Shown here: positions 1-10,270 of the stretch, piece by piece
How positions within the stretch are numbered: position 1 is the first letter of the stretch
Layout: every line of letters starts with the position of its first letter
Assembly: GCA_963921425.1 (NCBI GenBank)
Contig: OY992838.1
Location: forward strand, 7,502,001-7,566,000
Length of the DNA stretch: 64,000 bases
Direction of reading: 5' to 3'
Source: Dryas octopetala
Lineage: Eukaryota; Streptophyta; Magnoliopsida; Rosales; Rosaceae
Notes under the pieces: model-generated
The model's database searches: none
What the model was told of the DNA's origin: nothing
Seen by the model: only the letters and a program-made list of their open reading frames with translations
Made by a program: the position numbers and the translations under genes

Positions 1-354
1 ATTATATAAATTAAAAAACATACAAGTTAATAAGTTATAGGGTTTATAAATTTATATATGTTTTATATAAATTATAGAAAATTATAAATGTATTATATAA
101 AATTATAAATTATATAGAAATGTATTTAGTATTTTAGTATTTTTTATTTAGGGTATATCGATATAGTATAAAAATGTATAAAAATGAATTATTCTAATTA
201 TATTTTTTCAATATACGGTCAGTATCGGACTATGTAAACCGGTACTGTTACCGAAATCATCAGTATCGGTATCGATAACCGACTAATTCGATATTTGTCG
301 GTATCAGAACCGGTACGGCATCGGTATTTTTCGATATTCCGGTGATTAAATCCA
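1..354. mobile_element. Right end of a hAT-like MITE, cut by window start
   Basis: AT-rich sequence rich in CGGTA/TACCG words that ends in AATCCAGCCCTA. The complement of that end (TAGGGCTGG) matches the start of the element at 6967. No left end or target duplication is visible, so the class is an inference from the terminal motif only. Confidence 0.35.
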
Positions 355-845
355 GCCCTACTTATCATGCATTCTAGAGTAATTAATTATTTTCTTATTT
401 AACTTGTATGTTGATTTAGTAAGTGGTAACAACACATCCTTCTTGTAATGATTTGCTTGGTCGAGTCGGTGTTTGTTGTATCCACGTTCCTCCAAGGGCC
501 CCACATGCGTTTCATACAAGAAACCCATTATCCTTTCAAACGAAGTTTGGATGATGGATGACCACTTCCTCAAGAAATTTTGTACAACATGGACATCCCA
601 ACCACCTCAAAAGCTTTGTTTTTTTTTTTTTTTTGGGACCACACCTCAAAAGCTTTGTTACTTTGTACATAAGCCATTCCTTTCGAGATGCCTCTCAATC
701 CAAAGGTTGGACTTTGGAGAGAAGGCATCTCATGATTCATGAATTACATCATCATTCTTTAATATATACAGCATTTTCCAACTCATCAGTCCTCTAGCTT
801 TTCCATTTTTCCCTTTTTTTTCCTATTTAGTCCCTGTTTTTTTTT
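355..845. other. Intergenic, no gene seen
   Basis: AT-rich spacer with short poly-T runs and only short unsupported reading frames. It ends in a nine-T run that may be half of the target duplication of the next element. Confidence 0.6.
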
Positions 846-1061
846 GGGATAAGGATCCTCTGCCAGGCTCTCTCTGCCAGAATTGTACCAGACTTTTGAT
901 CTTGGCCATTAAAAGGATCCAATGGTCATCACAACATCATATTTATCCTACGTGTACCTGCACACGCCAAATATACCGGCGTCCTCGAAGCCGCCTCCCC
1001 ATCTCAGATTTTTCTAACTTTTTGTCTTTCACCATCTTCTTTTACTTTTACTAGCTTAGCT
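846..1061 (+). repeat. Left terminal inverted repeat of WRKY Pack-MULE
   Basis: Matches the complement of 1842-2052 over its whole length with scattered substitutions, for example GCCAGG against GCCACT near the outer end. Confidence 0.85.
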
Positions 1062-1379
1062 GGAAGCCTGGACCTCCGCAGTACTCTACCACTGCGCTTG
1101 CTTCAGCCTTCAAAATATCAATATTAATCAAATTAATATTCTTTTCATTTTCTGGCCTTTATTTGCTTGCGAGTTGCGAATTAAATTATGTAACTTAATA
1201 ATGCAAAAGAGAATATTATAATAAATTAAGTTACTCAATTTTGTTATGTAGTACTGTTGCGGTGCAGTGGTGCTTTTGCAAGAATTTCAGAATATTGAGT
1301 AAAGAAATCAGATATGAAATGATAAAGAATTGGTTGCATGGTGATGGTTGGTTCTGGTGTTCTGGACACTGGGAATTAG

Positions 1380-1787
1380 CTAGCTTTTGCTTGCCATATG
1401 CGCAGGAATTTCCATCATTCCTGAGCGAGCCACCATCAAATTCATAGGCCTACTCTGCTTAAACCCCGAATTCTTCTCAGCCCCATTTTCAGAATCTCCT
1501 TTGGCCGAACTCTCAACTGGGTTCTCGCTAAAAAAGATTGGTCTACTCGACCCCATCCCCATAGGCGAGCCCATGGCTCCAGCAAGGAGCTGAGAGAAGG
1601 ACCTGTACTCTGAGTCAGGGTATGTGTCCGAGAAGAAGTTGGAGACCAGGGTCATCGGACCCGGGCTCGCCCCAGATCCACCGGCGAAAAGGGCCTCCGC
1701 GGAAGGCCTCGGTGGGAGTGTTATTACTGGCCGCGGTGGCTGCGGTGCTGAAACTGAGACTCTATCAGAGTCTTGGTTCTTGGCCAT
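1380..1787 (-). pseudogene. Captured N-terminal fragment of a group I WRKY transcription factor
   Basis: The minus frame from ATG at 1787 reads MAKNQDSDRVSVSAPQPPRP and goes on through LFAGGSGASPGPMTLVSNFF, DSEYRSFSQLLAGAM and FKQSRPMNLMVARS. This is the conserved N-terminus of WRKY3/WRKY4-type group I factors. Homology stops near 1422, just after VARS, where the parent would continue into its SPLFTVPPG segment; the frame instead runs 13 unrelated residues to a stop. No WRKYGQK domain is present. The frame is open over about 120 codons, which suggests recent capture. It lies wholly inside the inverted repeats. A short truncated protein could be made but would lack the DNA-binding domains. Confidence 0.8.
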
Positions 1788-1841
1788 TGATAATATCAAG
1801 CAAAACAAGCACTTTTCTTCTACCTCTGTCTGAAACCCTCT

Positions 1842-2052
1842 GCTTAGCTAGTAAAAGTAAAAGAAGATGGTGAAAGACAAAAAGTTAGAAAAATCTGAGA
1901 TGGGGAGCGGCTTCGAGGACGCCGGTATATTTGGCGTGTGCAAGTACACGTAGGATAAATATGGTGTTGTGATGACCATTGGATCTTTTTAATGACCAAG
2001 ATCAAAAGTCTGGTACAATTCTGACAGAGAGAGTGGCAGAGGATCCTTATCC
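1842..2052 (-). repeat. Right terminal inverted repeat of WRKY Pack-MULE
   Basis: Inverted partner of 846-1061. It ends CCTTATCC and is followed by eight T residues. Confidence 0.85.
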
Positions 2053-3497
2053 TTTTTTTTGCAGCCTGCATCACACACCAATCACGCTTGACGCCAGAAA
2101 GCGTTTGTGATATAAATAGAAAATATGGCTTCCACCCTTCATGCCTGTCTAGTGTCAATTACCTTCCATGATGAGACATGGCCCACATTGTAATTTCCAG
2201 ATCCAGCTCATTAATATCAAATATTAATACTAATATAGTAATATCTTCCATATTCTTTATTTCACTGAAATTTTTTTATTTATTTTCTTTAAATAATTTT
2301 GTTATATTTTTTTTTTCGCCAATATATTTTGTTATATTTAATTTCTCACAATATCAAACATTTCGCCATGTCGACTCCTTTCCTTGTGATAAAAGTCCTG
2401 AAGAGAAGAACAATCATCACTGTTCACATTCACAATTTCCATTAAACTTCTTTACTTCCTAATGATCATAAATCAACTTAACAAATCATTAATTATTTCA
2501 TAATAATATAAATCTCAATTTTTTGTTTTTGTTTTTAAGCCTAAATATTTTCAGTAATTAGTTATTTTATTCTTTGAAGAGTCTCTCGTAGAAGGCTTCA
2601 TTGTTCCTTTCGTCAATGGTTGGGAGCACCGAGCACCCCCTTCCAGAATCCAAGTTCAAGGTCATGCTTTCAATTTTCAATCCTTCAAAGTCCGTGAGAA
2701 ATATTCCGCCCATAAAAAAAATCCATGAAAAAAAGTCAATGACTTCACACCTGCAACAGCACCACGAAACTGAAAGGAAAGTTAGAAATTCTAAACCAAA
2801 GCGACAAAATTACTAAGTCAACATTCCACAAAACAAGGAATAATCCGTAAAAACAAATAAATAAATAAATATACCTTGCACAAACGCAACGCAACCTGGT
2901 AAACGATACTGTAGAGTCGACGGCACACGTAACGGAAAATGGGAACGACGACGACCAACCACACGGAACGTAACGGAACCGAACGGTGGACGCAAACGGC
3001 AAACATAACGGATTTCCCAAATGCTGCAAAACACAAATGGATGGAACGGATGTCACAAATCTGAATGCCCCAAACTGAACCAGTCTCTTTGCCACTTCTA
3101 ATTGGAATTAATTAGCCAAAGGATATGCTCTTAATTTTCCTTAATCCGATTTTAATTTTGTAATTTTGTTAGGAAAAGAAAATGTCCGAAAACTGTCCTT
3201 CCAATTTTTCCATAGCAAATGATATCATGTACAATATGGACTTTCTCTCTTTCATAGGCTTTCGAACAAAACTCGCCGGCTCGACGCCTCCGCTGCAGAA
3301 CTCGACCGAGTTTGAGTTGACTCAGCTGACGTAGCCTCCCTCGGAGTCGCGTTCGTAGCTGCGTCGTTGGATGTGGCTCCGACTTGAGTTGACTCACCGG
3401 GATCTAAGATCGGAAAATAAGAGAAATGACCGGAAATATAACCAACCTGTGTCTGTCACTCTGTGTAAAACAAAATCAGAGAGATCTGTGAGATCTG
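2053..3497. other. Intergenic; includes the likely 3' UTR of the serine-rich gene
   Basis: No convincing coding region. The right-hand part (about 3150-3497) lies just downstream of the minus-strand serine-rich gene and probably holds its 3' UTR. Short open frames here are on low-information sequence. Confidence 0.55.
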
Positions 3498-4187
3498 TCA
3501 GTCGGCATCGGTGGCCTTGGACATGATTGAGAGCCGACTCTGCCTCGGCTGAAACCCTGCTCTTCTTCTCTGCTGGTGCGAAGAAGGCCGAATCAGAGCG
3601 GTCAAAGCACGCTTCACCCACTCGCCCTCGACCCCACCGATTCGTACCAGCGAGTTCGTCATGGCCGATCTGCGCATATTCAACCTGTTGTGTGGATACG
3701 GCACCGTATTGTGACTCCCGTTTCCGTGATTCTTATGGAGGCTGCAGCGGAACGATCCAGGATGCGTCGTCGGCGAGCACATACAGGTCTTCTTCGGCAT
3801 CGAGATCGGGCCGTTGTTCTTGGAGGCGGTGATGGACCGGTTCGGAGAGATCGAGCGGTGGTCGATGGAGAACCGGACCGAAGGCGATGGAGCGGAGGAG
3901 GTGTAGAGGTTGACACGCGTCGGAGAAGCGGATCGGTGGTGGTGGCTGTGGTGGTGGTTTTGGTAGTAGTTCTGGTACTGGTAGTCATGGTTGCGGTTGA
4001 AGAAGGCTGAGGACGGAGACGAGAAGCTCGAGCTTGTCGACGAAGCGAAAGCCGAAGACGAAGACGAGAGCGAGGTGTTCGAGGTAGCTGTGTAGAACCT
4101 TCCGGAAGGTGAGAGTGATCGGAGAACCGGTCCGCTTCCGCCGGACCTCGTTCTCGCTCTTGAGGATGAAGAAGATGCGGCCGCCAT
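3498..4187 (-). CDS. Serine-rich protein-like protein, single exon, 229 aa
   Basis: The protein starts MAAASSSSSRARTRSGGSGP. Residues 1-75 are dominated by Ser, and a His/Tyr/Asn-rich stretch follows near residues 68-85. The diagnostic core KKTCMCSPTTHPGSFRCSLH sits near residues 131-150, followed by a basic C-terminal half containing LNMRRSAMTNSLVRIGGVEG and WVKRALTALIRPSSHQQRRR. This core defines a plant-only family annotated as serine-rich protein-like (for example At5g25280 and At5g11090). Its biochemical role is not established; from memory, members are reported as stress-responsive. Cys/His spacing in the core could bind metal, but this is inference. The start is the first in-frame ATG after a GA/CT-rich leader and a well-placed TATA box. 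No frameshift or intron is seen. Confidence 0.85.
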   Translation of the reverse strand: MAAASSSSSRARTRSGGSGPVLRSLSPSGRFYTATSNTSLSSSSSAFASSTSSSFSSPSSAFFNRNHDYQYQNYYQNHHHSHHHRSASPTRVNLYTSSAPSPSVRFSIDHRSISPNRSITASKNNGPISMPKKTCMCSPTTHPGSFRCSLHKNHGNGSHNTVPYPHNRLNMRRSAMTNSLVRIGGVEGEWVKRALTALIRPSSHQQRRRAGFQPRQSRLSIMSKATDAD

Positions 4188-4214
4188 TGGAGAGTTGGAG
4201 AGTTAGAGAGAGAA

Positions 4215-4216
<2 letters not shown>

Positions 4217-4255
<39 letters not shown>
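4217..4255. repeat. (GA)n microsatellite in 5' leader
   Basis: About 39 bp of uninterrupted AG, read as CT on the coding strand, lying 30-70 bp upstream of the serine-rich ATG. CT-rich leaders of this kind are common in plant 5' UTRs. Confidence 0.9.
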
Positions 4256-4261
<6 letters not shown>

Positions 4262-4326
4262 TCTTTTTCCCCTAAGGGCCCCTTTGGGGACTTGGTTTGG
4301 CAAACCTAACGAGTCTCAAACGCCGG

Positions 4327-4334
4327 TTTTATAG
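4327..4334 (-). promoter_or_regulatory. TATA box of serine-rich gene
   Basis: The minus strand reads CTATAAAA about 140 bp upstream of the ATG at 4187. This leaves room for transcription to start about 30 bp downstream and run through the CT leader. Confidence 0.6.
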
Positions 4335-4964
4335 ATCAGGGAGGGGAGGGTGGGTGGTAAATAGTTGGAGGTTTGGGGGGTAGTTTGGAATTTTAGTTAA
4401 CTGCGTTTGGTGCTTTTTCCAGGCGTTGGGAATCTTATCCAACGGCTGGAGTGATAAGGACTGCGCAAGCAGACGAAAGTCGGAGCCGGTTGTCCAACAG
4501 CTATTACTGGACCAACTGCAGAGCCTGCCACGTATAAAGCTCTTTGGGAAACGCTAGCTCTTGAGTTTACGATAAGCCCAGTTATGTGCTGTTAATTACG
4601 GCTTGCCATTGGCTTGTTCTTTGTGTAATGCCGTAACTGACCCATACTTTTGGGTTTTATGCTCCCAAGTACCCTAAATTTGTCCTCAACATGGAAATGT
4701 CAATTTTGTTGGGGAAGATAAAATAATAATATGAAGACTGGTAGGTTTAAGTCTTTATTTTTCTTTTTAAAAGTTGGGTTCTATTGTACCCGAAATTTAG
4801 GTCTTTATGTGTCTTGCGGTCTGTGAGTATGAATGAAATAATTTTTTAGTATGAATATAATATCGGTCGGTATTGTAGAAATTTATAGAAATACTCATAT
4901 CTAGGGATAATATTTTTAATTAAGTAGTAATCCATCCTTGAAAACAAAAATAATGTAAAATGTA
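4335..4964. other. Promoter region and spacer
   Basis: Upstream region of the serine-rich gene, GC-moderate near 4320-4560 and then AT-rich. No reading frame of note. Confidence 0.5.
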
Positions 4965-4972
4965 CTAAAAAT

Positions 4973-6195
4973 CAATGAGTAAAATTTTGGTTTCGAATAA
5001 ATTTTCGATGAAAATTTTGACGGAAATTTTTGCGAAAATTTCGATAAAATTAGACAAAAACAACGAAAATTGATATCAAAATATGAAAAATTTTGAATAA
5101 AATTTGACCATATGTTTATTTAACATATTATCTACTACATTGATAAAAAATATTGAAGAAATCAAATAATATAGTAGATTTCATGTGATATGTGATGAAT
5201 ATAATGTGCGCCGGAGACAATACTGTTAAAAAAATACTTCACTAATTAATAATTACATAATAAAATTACACGAATAAATCACCAATGTGGCAACGAAAAG
5301 TAGCAAGCTTACTCAAAGGGTCTTGAAAATGGTCTTCGATAGTTAAATTAAGCCGAATTGGATTAAAATAGAACCAATCCGATGGTAGCAGTGGCGACAA
5401 CTGTTTATCTAAAATTTCAATTTTATAAATTATCAAAATTGGAAAACCAAAACATTAAAAAAATGAAACTTCATAATAAGAGGATAAATTTCTTTTTCAT
5501 AATTTATCTCAAATTTTTTTTTTTCTTTCTAATTGCCTAAAGACTCCAAATCTCAATCTACCTTAAAAAAAAAAAATTCTTTCCTTTTTTCTCCTTTTTT
5601 TTTTTCTTTTCTCTTCTTTTTTTTCTTTCCTTTTCTTTTCTTTTTTTTTTCTTTTTTTTTCTTTTCTCTTCTTTTTTTTTTCTTTTCTTTTTTTTTCCTT
5701 TTTCTTTCTTTTCTCTTCCTTTTTTCTTTTTCATTTTCCTCTTCTTCCCCCGTGACCTTCCTCTTTTTTTCTTTCATTTTCCTCTTCTTCCCCCAGTGGT
5801 CTTCCCTTCCTTCTCCCTCCTTCCCCAGCCACTAGATCTGCGCCCACCTCCCGCGACCAAAACCCACTACTTGCGCCGCCTGTGCCTGCGGCTTGCCTCC
5901 TCCCTCTTTCCCCATCCAGCCTAGCGCTGCTCGCCTCATCCCTCCTTCCTCAGCCAGCCTCGCACCGCTCACTCGCCTCCTCCCCCACCTCGCACAGAAC
6001 CACCGTCCGCACCCATCGCTCGCCTCCTCTCTCCTTCCCCAGCCAGCCTCGCACCTCTCACCTCCTCACTCGCCTAGAACCCGCACCTCCCACCCCGCGA
6101 CTCGAATCCTCAAAATTTCGGCGAAATTTTTTGAAATTAATTTAGTATGGTATTAAAATTTCCATACCCCTAAAAAACGAAATTTTACTCCTTGC
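4973..6195. mobile_element. Non-autonomous hAT-like element, 1223 bp
   Basis: An 8-bp direct repeat CTAAAAAT lies at 4965-4972 and at 6196-6203. Just inside, the ends are imperfect inverted repeats, CAATGAGTAAAATTTT against CAAGGAGTAAAATTTC (about 18 of 21 positions). CA-starting ends plus an 8-bp duplication fit the hAT superfamily. The interior has GAAAATTT-rich arms, a long polypyrimidine tract and a C-rich block near 5820-6110, but no transposase. Confidence 0.65.
5514..5830 (+). repeat. Long polypyrimidine (T/C) tract
   Basis: About 300 bp made almost only of T and C. It yields artefactual Phe/Ser-rich or Lys/Glu-rich frames that should not be read as proteins. It lies inside the hAT-like element. 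Confidence 0.9.
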
Positions 6196-6203
6196 TAAAA
6201 ATT

Positions 6204-6958
6204 ACTTAAAAATATTATATTTATACTATTTATTAACTTAGTGATATTTCTTTTTACTCTTTTAATCTAAATTGTATCTATTTTTGTTTAAATAAAAGAA
6301 GTTAATGTCTAATATTGAAATTTCTCTTGAGAATTATGGTAATGAAGACAAAAAATGGAGACATAGTAGAATGTGTGATTGGGTGGTACCCATAATAATG
6401 ATGGATTTGGTCCCTTTTAGGTTGAATTTCATTTCATTAGGTGAGTGGCCTCTGTTGTGCTCCTGCTCAAATAATTGTGCACATCGAGGTTAGATTCTTT
6501 TGAACTTTTTTTTATTCTTTTATTTGTCTAGAGAAAATGCAATCTTGAGATTCAGCCCCTAATTTCAGGAATCTTTGAAAATATCAATAAAATTTGAAAT
6601 TATGAGAATTTAAAAAAAAAATGACGAGAAACATATTTTGGATAAGGAAAATAGTTTAGTGCTTCATGCCCTACAATCTTCTCTCTATCTATATATCACC
6701 CACTCACTCAATGCCTCACCCTCCTTCCCTCTCAGTCACCGCAGACAGGGAAATAGGATAGGGGTTGGTGAGGGGAGGGATAAAGGAAAGGGAGGGTGGG
6801 AGAAATTTTGCATTTCTTTTTTCTTATGTATAACATTTCCTTGTTAATTATGTCAAACAATGAAATAGAGGATTTTCATTCCACCTTATTTTAACAAATA
6901 AAGAGAAATGTTAACTATCTTCTTTAATCTAACAGCTAGATTTATCGTTTGTTTATCT
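6204..6958. other. Intergenic, no gene seen
   Basis: AT-rich spacer. A 62-codon frame at 6305-6493 and a 69-codon frame at 6638-6847 have no recognisable features. Confidence 0.5.
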
Positions 6959-6966
6959 GATAACAT

Positions 6967-7406
6967 TAGGGCTGGTATCGAATCGGTAACTGACCCGACA
7001 TCTTCTAATTGACCGAAGCTAATTGGAATACCAAAATGCTAGCCGATGCCAATCCGACGGTGTCAGAGGCGGTCAGTAGGAGTCGGTGGTGGCCAGGGAG
7101 GCAGAGAGACTGTGAGAGAGACTAATGGTAGGGGTGGAGATTGCAAGTGGTGCTCGACGGTGGAGATCAACAGCTGAGATGTTACAAACGTTGAAGAAGA
7201 AAGGTTTGAGATTTGCAGACATTGCAGCTGGGTCGATCAGTAGCGATTTGTCAACGATTTTAGATTTCCACACCGCCACCGACAAGGGTTGACACATCGG
7301 TCTGTGACGCCGATGAGTTTGATGTTCTGCCACCTTGGTTACCGACGACTTGTTTTCAGTCAGAATTTTTGTTAGTTACGATTTGTCGGGAAAAAACCCA
7401 ACTCTA
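6967..7406. mobile_element. hAT-like MITE, 440 bp
   Basis: The ends TAGGGCTGGTATC and (complement) TAGAGTTGGGTTT are similar inverted repeats. The flanking octamers GATAACAT (6959-6966) and AATAACAG (7407-7414) share six of eight bases, fitting a decayed 8-bp duplication. The interior is non-coding. Confidence 0.5.
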
Positions 7407-7414
7407 AATAACAG

Positions 7415-8610
7415 CTACATTACCAAACTAAGAAATGTAACAACTACATATTTTCTACGCAGAACATTTCCTTGATATTTGGTGAGACAATTTTGGTATG
7501 TAACGGTACCGTTTATTTATTTGATAATAATTACATAATTAAACAAATTTATATTTTATTAATTTATTTACAAGAATGATCTTCTAAGGATAATCTGAAA
7601 AAATGAACAGTTCTAATTCATTAGACTACACATAATGAAAATTTAAAGAAAACATGTCGAATGAGAAGATAGATCGGGGAATGTAGATAACATTCCTCAT
7701 AAATAAATATTAATTTTTTACATTGTTTTTCAATTAATCTACAATTATTATTAATGAGATTTGACCTTCTAGGATCTCTTTCAAAAAAGCCGAAACTAAA
7801 TACTACTAGACCAAATATTTATTTACATTTTGCTGCCTTCTTTTTCTGCGTGGCATACCATCTTATTTAACATATAAAATATTTTTAAAAAATTTATTAT
7901 ATAAAATAAATATTTAAGTTGATATATAATTACATGTGTAAAGTGGTTCTCGCTTGAACCAGATTGGACCAAACTTTGATTTGGACCGGAGTGGGCCCAG
8001 TCCTTCTATACCTCGGTCCCAGTTCATGCCCAACTAATTATGGTAATAAGCCTAATTATATGCGTGATTTGTTATTTATTTTGTGATGGTTGAAAAATAA
8101 GCAGCAGTGGTTGTACGGATACTGAGAAAGTCCAGAGCTCTGAATTTGAAAAGGATTACATCCCCGTCAAGCTAGCCACAAGGCCAACTCCAATATATAT
8201 ATTGTTGCTTTCGTAGACCAGACCAATTCAAAATATTTGGTCAATACGTTTTGTAATCGAAACACGAGGGCCTGCTATTTTCCCGCCAAGAGGAGGAGAA
8301 GAAGAAAGAGAGTAGCTACAATATTACTACGCTTTGCCGGTTTTATTGACGATTTCAATTGATTCATTTTGGAATAGTTTGCACAATTAATATCTAAGAA
8401 AGGTCTAGCTAGTTAGATTTATTTTGACAAGCAAAAAAAAAATAATAATAATAATTTTTTTCTTTTATGATTTAACGAAATTTTCACTGTCTTTACTTAC
8501 TTTTATTAGTTTTCTTTTTAAAGTTGATTATAACTTTTATTGTAAAATATAGTATAAATTAAATATACAAAAATTGGACGATCTCATTGTCTTTCCATTT
8601 TTTAAACATA
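7415..8610. other. Intergenic, no gene seen
   Basis: AT-rich, without a supported gene, RNA or element boundary. Confidence 0.5.
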
Positions 8611-8849
8611 ACAAGAAAGTACCTCTTTTATAGTACTTTTGGAAGAGTGTCAACCAATCCGGTGATGACACGTGTCCCTTGTAACGACTCGCACTGTAGG
8701 AGCGCCACGTGTCACCTGTTTCGAGGATCCGAATGAGTTAACACAGGTCGGGGCCTAGGAGGCTGAAGCTTGGGAGGCCAGAACCTAGGAGGTCAGGGGC
8801 TAGAAGCCCAGGAGCCCAGGAAGGGCTTAGTCTTTGGGCCTAGGAATTG
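8611..8849 (+). repeat. Left arm of 240-bp palindrome
   Basis: Pairs with 8967-9210 over nearly its whole length, leaving a loop of about 115 bp. Landmarks shared by both arms are the TATA box, ACACGTGTC-type G-box words, and CCTAGGAGG / CCTCCTAGG blocks. Confidence 0.85.
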
Positions 8850-8966
8850 TTCGTATGACTAATCATCTAGACATAACAACAAGTCACATAAGGCTTAACA
8901 TCATGTCGTTGGGCCTAGGCCCAAAAGCTAAGCCCCTCCTAGGATTCTAGGCTCCTATGCACCGAC

Positions 8967-9210
8967 TTCCTAGGCTCAAAGACTAAGCCCTTCCTGTGCT
9001 CCTGGGCTCCTGGGCTCCTAGTCCCTGACCTCCTAGGTTCTGGCCTCCCAAGCTTTAGCCTTCTAGGCCCCGACCCGTGTCAACTCATTCGGATCCTCGA
9101 AACAGGTGACACGTGGTGCTCCTACAGTGCGAGTCGTTACAAGGGACACATGTCATCACCGGATTGGTTGACACTTTTTCAAAAGTACTATAAAAGAGGT
9201 ACTTTCTTGT
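8967..9210 (-). repeat. Right arm of 240-bp palindrome
   Basis: Inverted partner of 8611-8849. Its outer edge is ACTTTCTTGT against ACAAGAAAGT on the left. Confidence 0.85.
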
Positions 9211-9524
9211 CAGAAAAGGACATTCAATCAATATTATAATATTCACTCACTCTGCTTAGAGATTCTCTTGACACTGACTTGAGCGTCGGAGGAGGTTAGG
9301 CCGGTACCACACCGGTGCCCTTCCCGCTCACTTTTGTGTATTTGCGCAGGGTGCTTTGGATATTATTCTTTCTCCACTATTCATTAGTCGAACCCAGCTA
9401 CTCGTTCTTACCCCACTTCGACGTGTCATCATCTCAGTGGGAGGTCAACGGGTCCACGTGGTTTGACTCGACGTTGACTGCTCTACCATTTTTGAGCATC
9501 AACACTAATATATGTGCTTCAGAA

Positions 9525-10270
9525 CGTGAACATCACATAATGGATGATGTGAAAAAAAAAAACATTACAATCAAAATATACTTTTCGTGATCTCGTAATC
9601 ACTTCATCATGTGAGCAATGTGCAATAGATAGATCTAAAAAGTGAGATGTATACAATTTTATATAAATTTATTCTAGGGCATGATTTTAATTCTTTGAAT
9701 ATATTTACTTCATCACGCGAACAACACGTATTTGATGATGTGAGAAAAAAGACGTTCTGATGAAAAGATCGATATGTTTCATGATCTCGTAATCACTTCA
9801 TCATGCAAGCGACATGCCATAACTAGGTATATCTAAAAAGACAGACATGTACAATTTGGTATAAATTTATTCTAGGGTATAATTTTAAATCTTTAAATAG
9901 ATGTGTTTCATCACGTGAACAACTTGTAATAGATGATGTGAGAAAAAAACGTTACAATGAAAATATATGTTTCATGATCTTGTAATCACTTCATCATGTG
10001 AGCAAGATGCAATAGATAGATCTAAAAATAGAGATGTATATACAATTTCATATTTATTCTAGGACATGATTTTAATTTTTTGGATAGATGTCATCACGTG
10101 AACAACACGTAATGGACGATTTTAGAGAAAACACGTTATGTTGAAAAGATACATTTCATGATCTCGTAATCACTTTATCATATAAGCAACATGTAATAGG
10201 TAGATTTAAAGAGAGACGTATACAATTTGGTATAAATTTATTTCAAGACACGATTTTAAACTTTTGAATT
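9525..10270 (+). repeat. Four-copy tandem repeat, unit about 183-198 bp
   Basis: Units begin near 9525, 9716, 9914 and 10097. Each has CGTGAACA-like, GATGATGTGAGAAAAAA, ATGATCTCGTAATCACTT and TATAAATTTATTCTAGG blocks in the same order. Copies differ by about 15-25% by eye, so the array is old. It starts about 20 bp after the LTR-like end. Confidence 0.85.

Larger units (their letters stand above)
846..2052. mobile_element. Pack-MULE-like element carrying a WRKY gene fragment
   Basis: Two arms of about 210 bp (846-1061 and 1842-2052) are inverted copies of each other at roughly 95% by eye and start GGATAAGGATCC. They enclose about 780 bp that holds a foreign gene fragment and no transposase. 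Long terminal inverted repeats around a captured gene piece are the hallmark of Pack-MULEs. The flanks are a T9 run on the left and a T8 run on the right. This fits an 8-9 bp target duplication, but low-complexity DNA makes it weak proof. Confidence 0.75.
8611..9504 (+). mobile_element. LTR-like segment containing a large palindrome
   Basis: The right part looks like the promoter and R/U5 part of a plant LTR. TATAAAAG at 9189-9196 is followed by GACTTGAGCGTCGGAGG at 9276-9292, a motif common near the transcript start of plant LTR retrotransposons, and the segment ends GCATCAACA at 9504. No primer-binding site follows, so it is not an intact 5' LTR. The left part is an inverted copy of the promoter half, giving a second TATA box on the other strand (8625-8632). 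No matching 5-bp target duplication was found. Confidence 0.5.

Noticed and set aside
3527..4303. Overlapping frames of 100-207 codons within and antisense to the serine-rich gene
   Set aside because: Shadows of the real minus frame; only that frame carries the conserved CMCSPTTHPGSFRCSLHKN core.
5533..5835. Long Phe/Ser-rich and Lys/Glu-rich frames on both strands
   Set aside because: They are translations of a pure T/C tract and have no other coding signal.
9525..10270. CRISPR-like array
   Set aside because: The units are about 190 bp and diverged, with no short constant repeat and unique spacer pattern, in a plant nuclear context.
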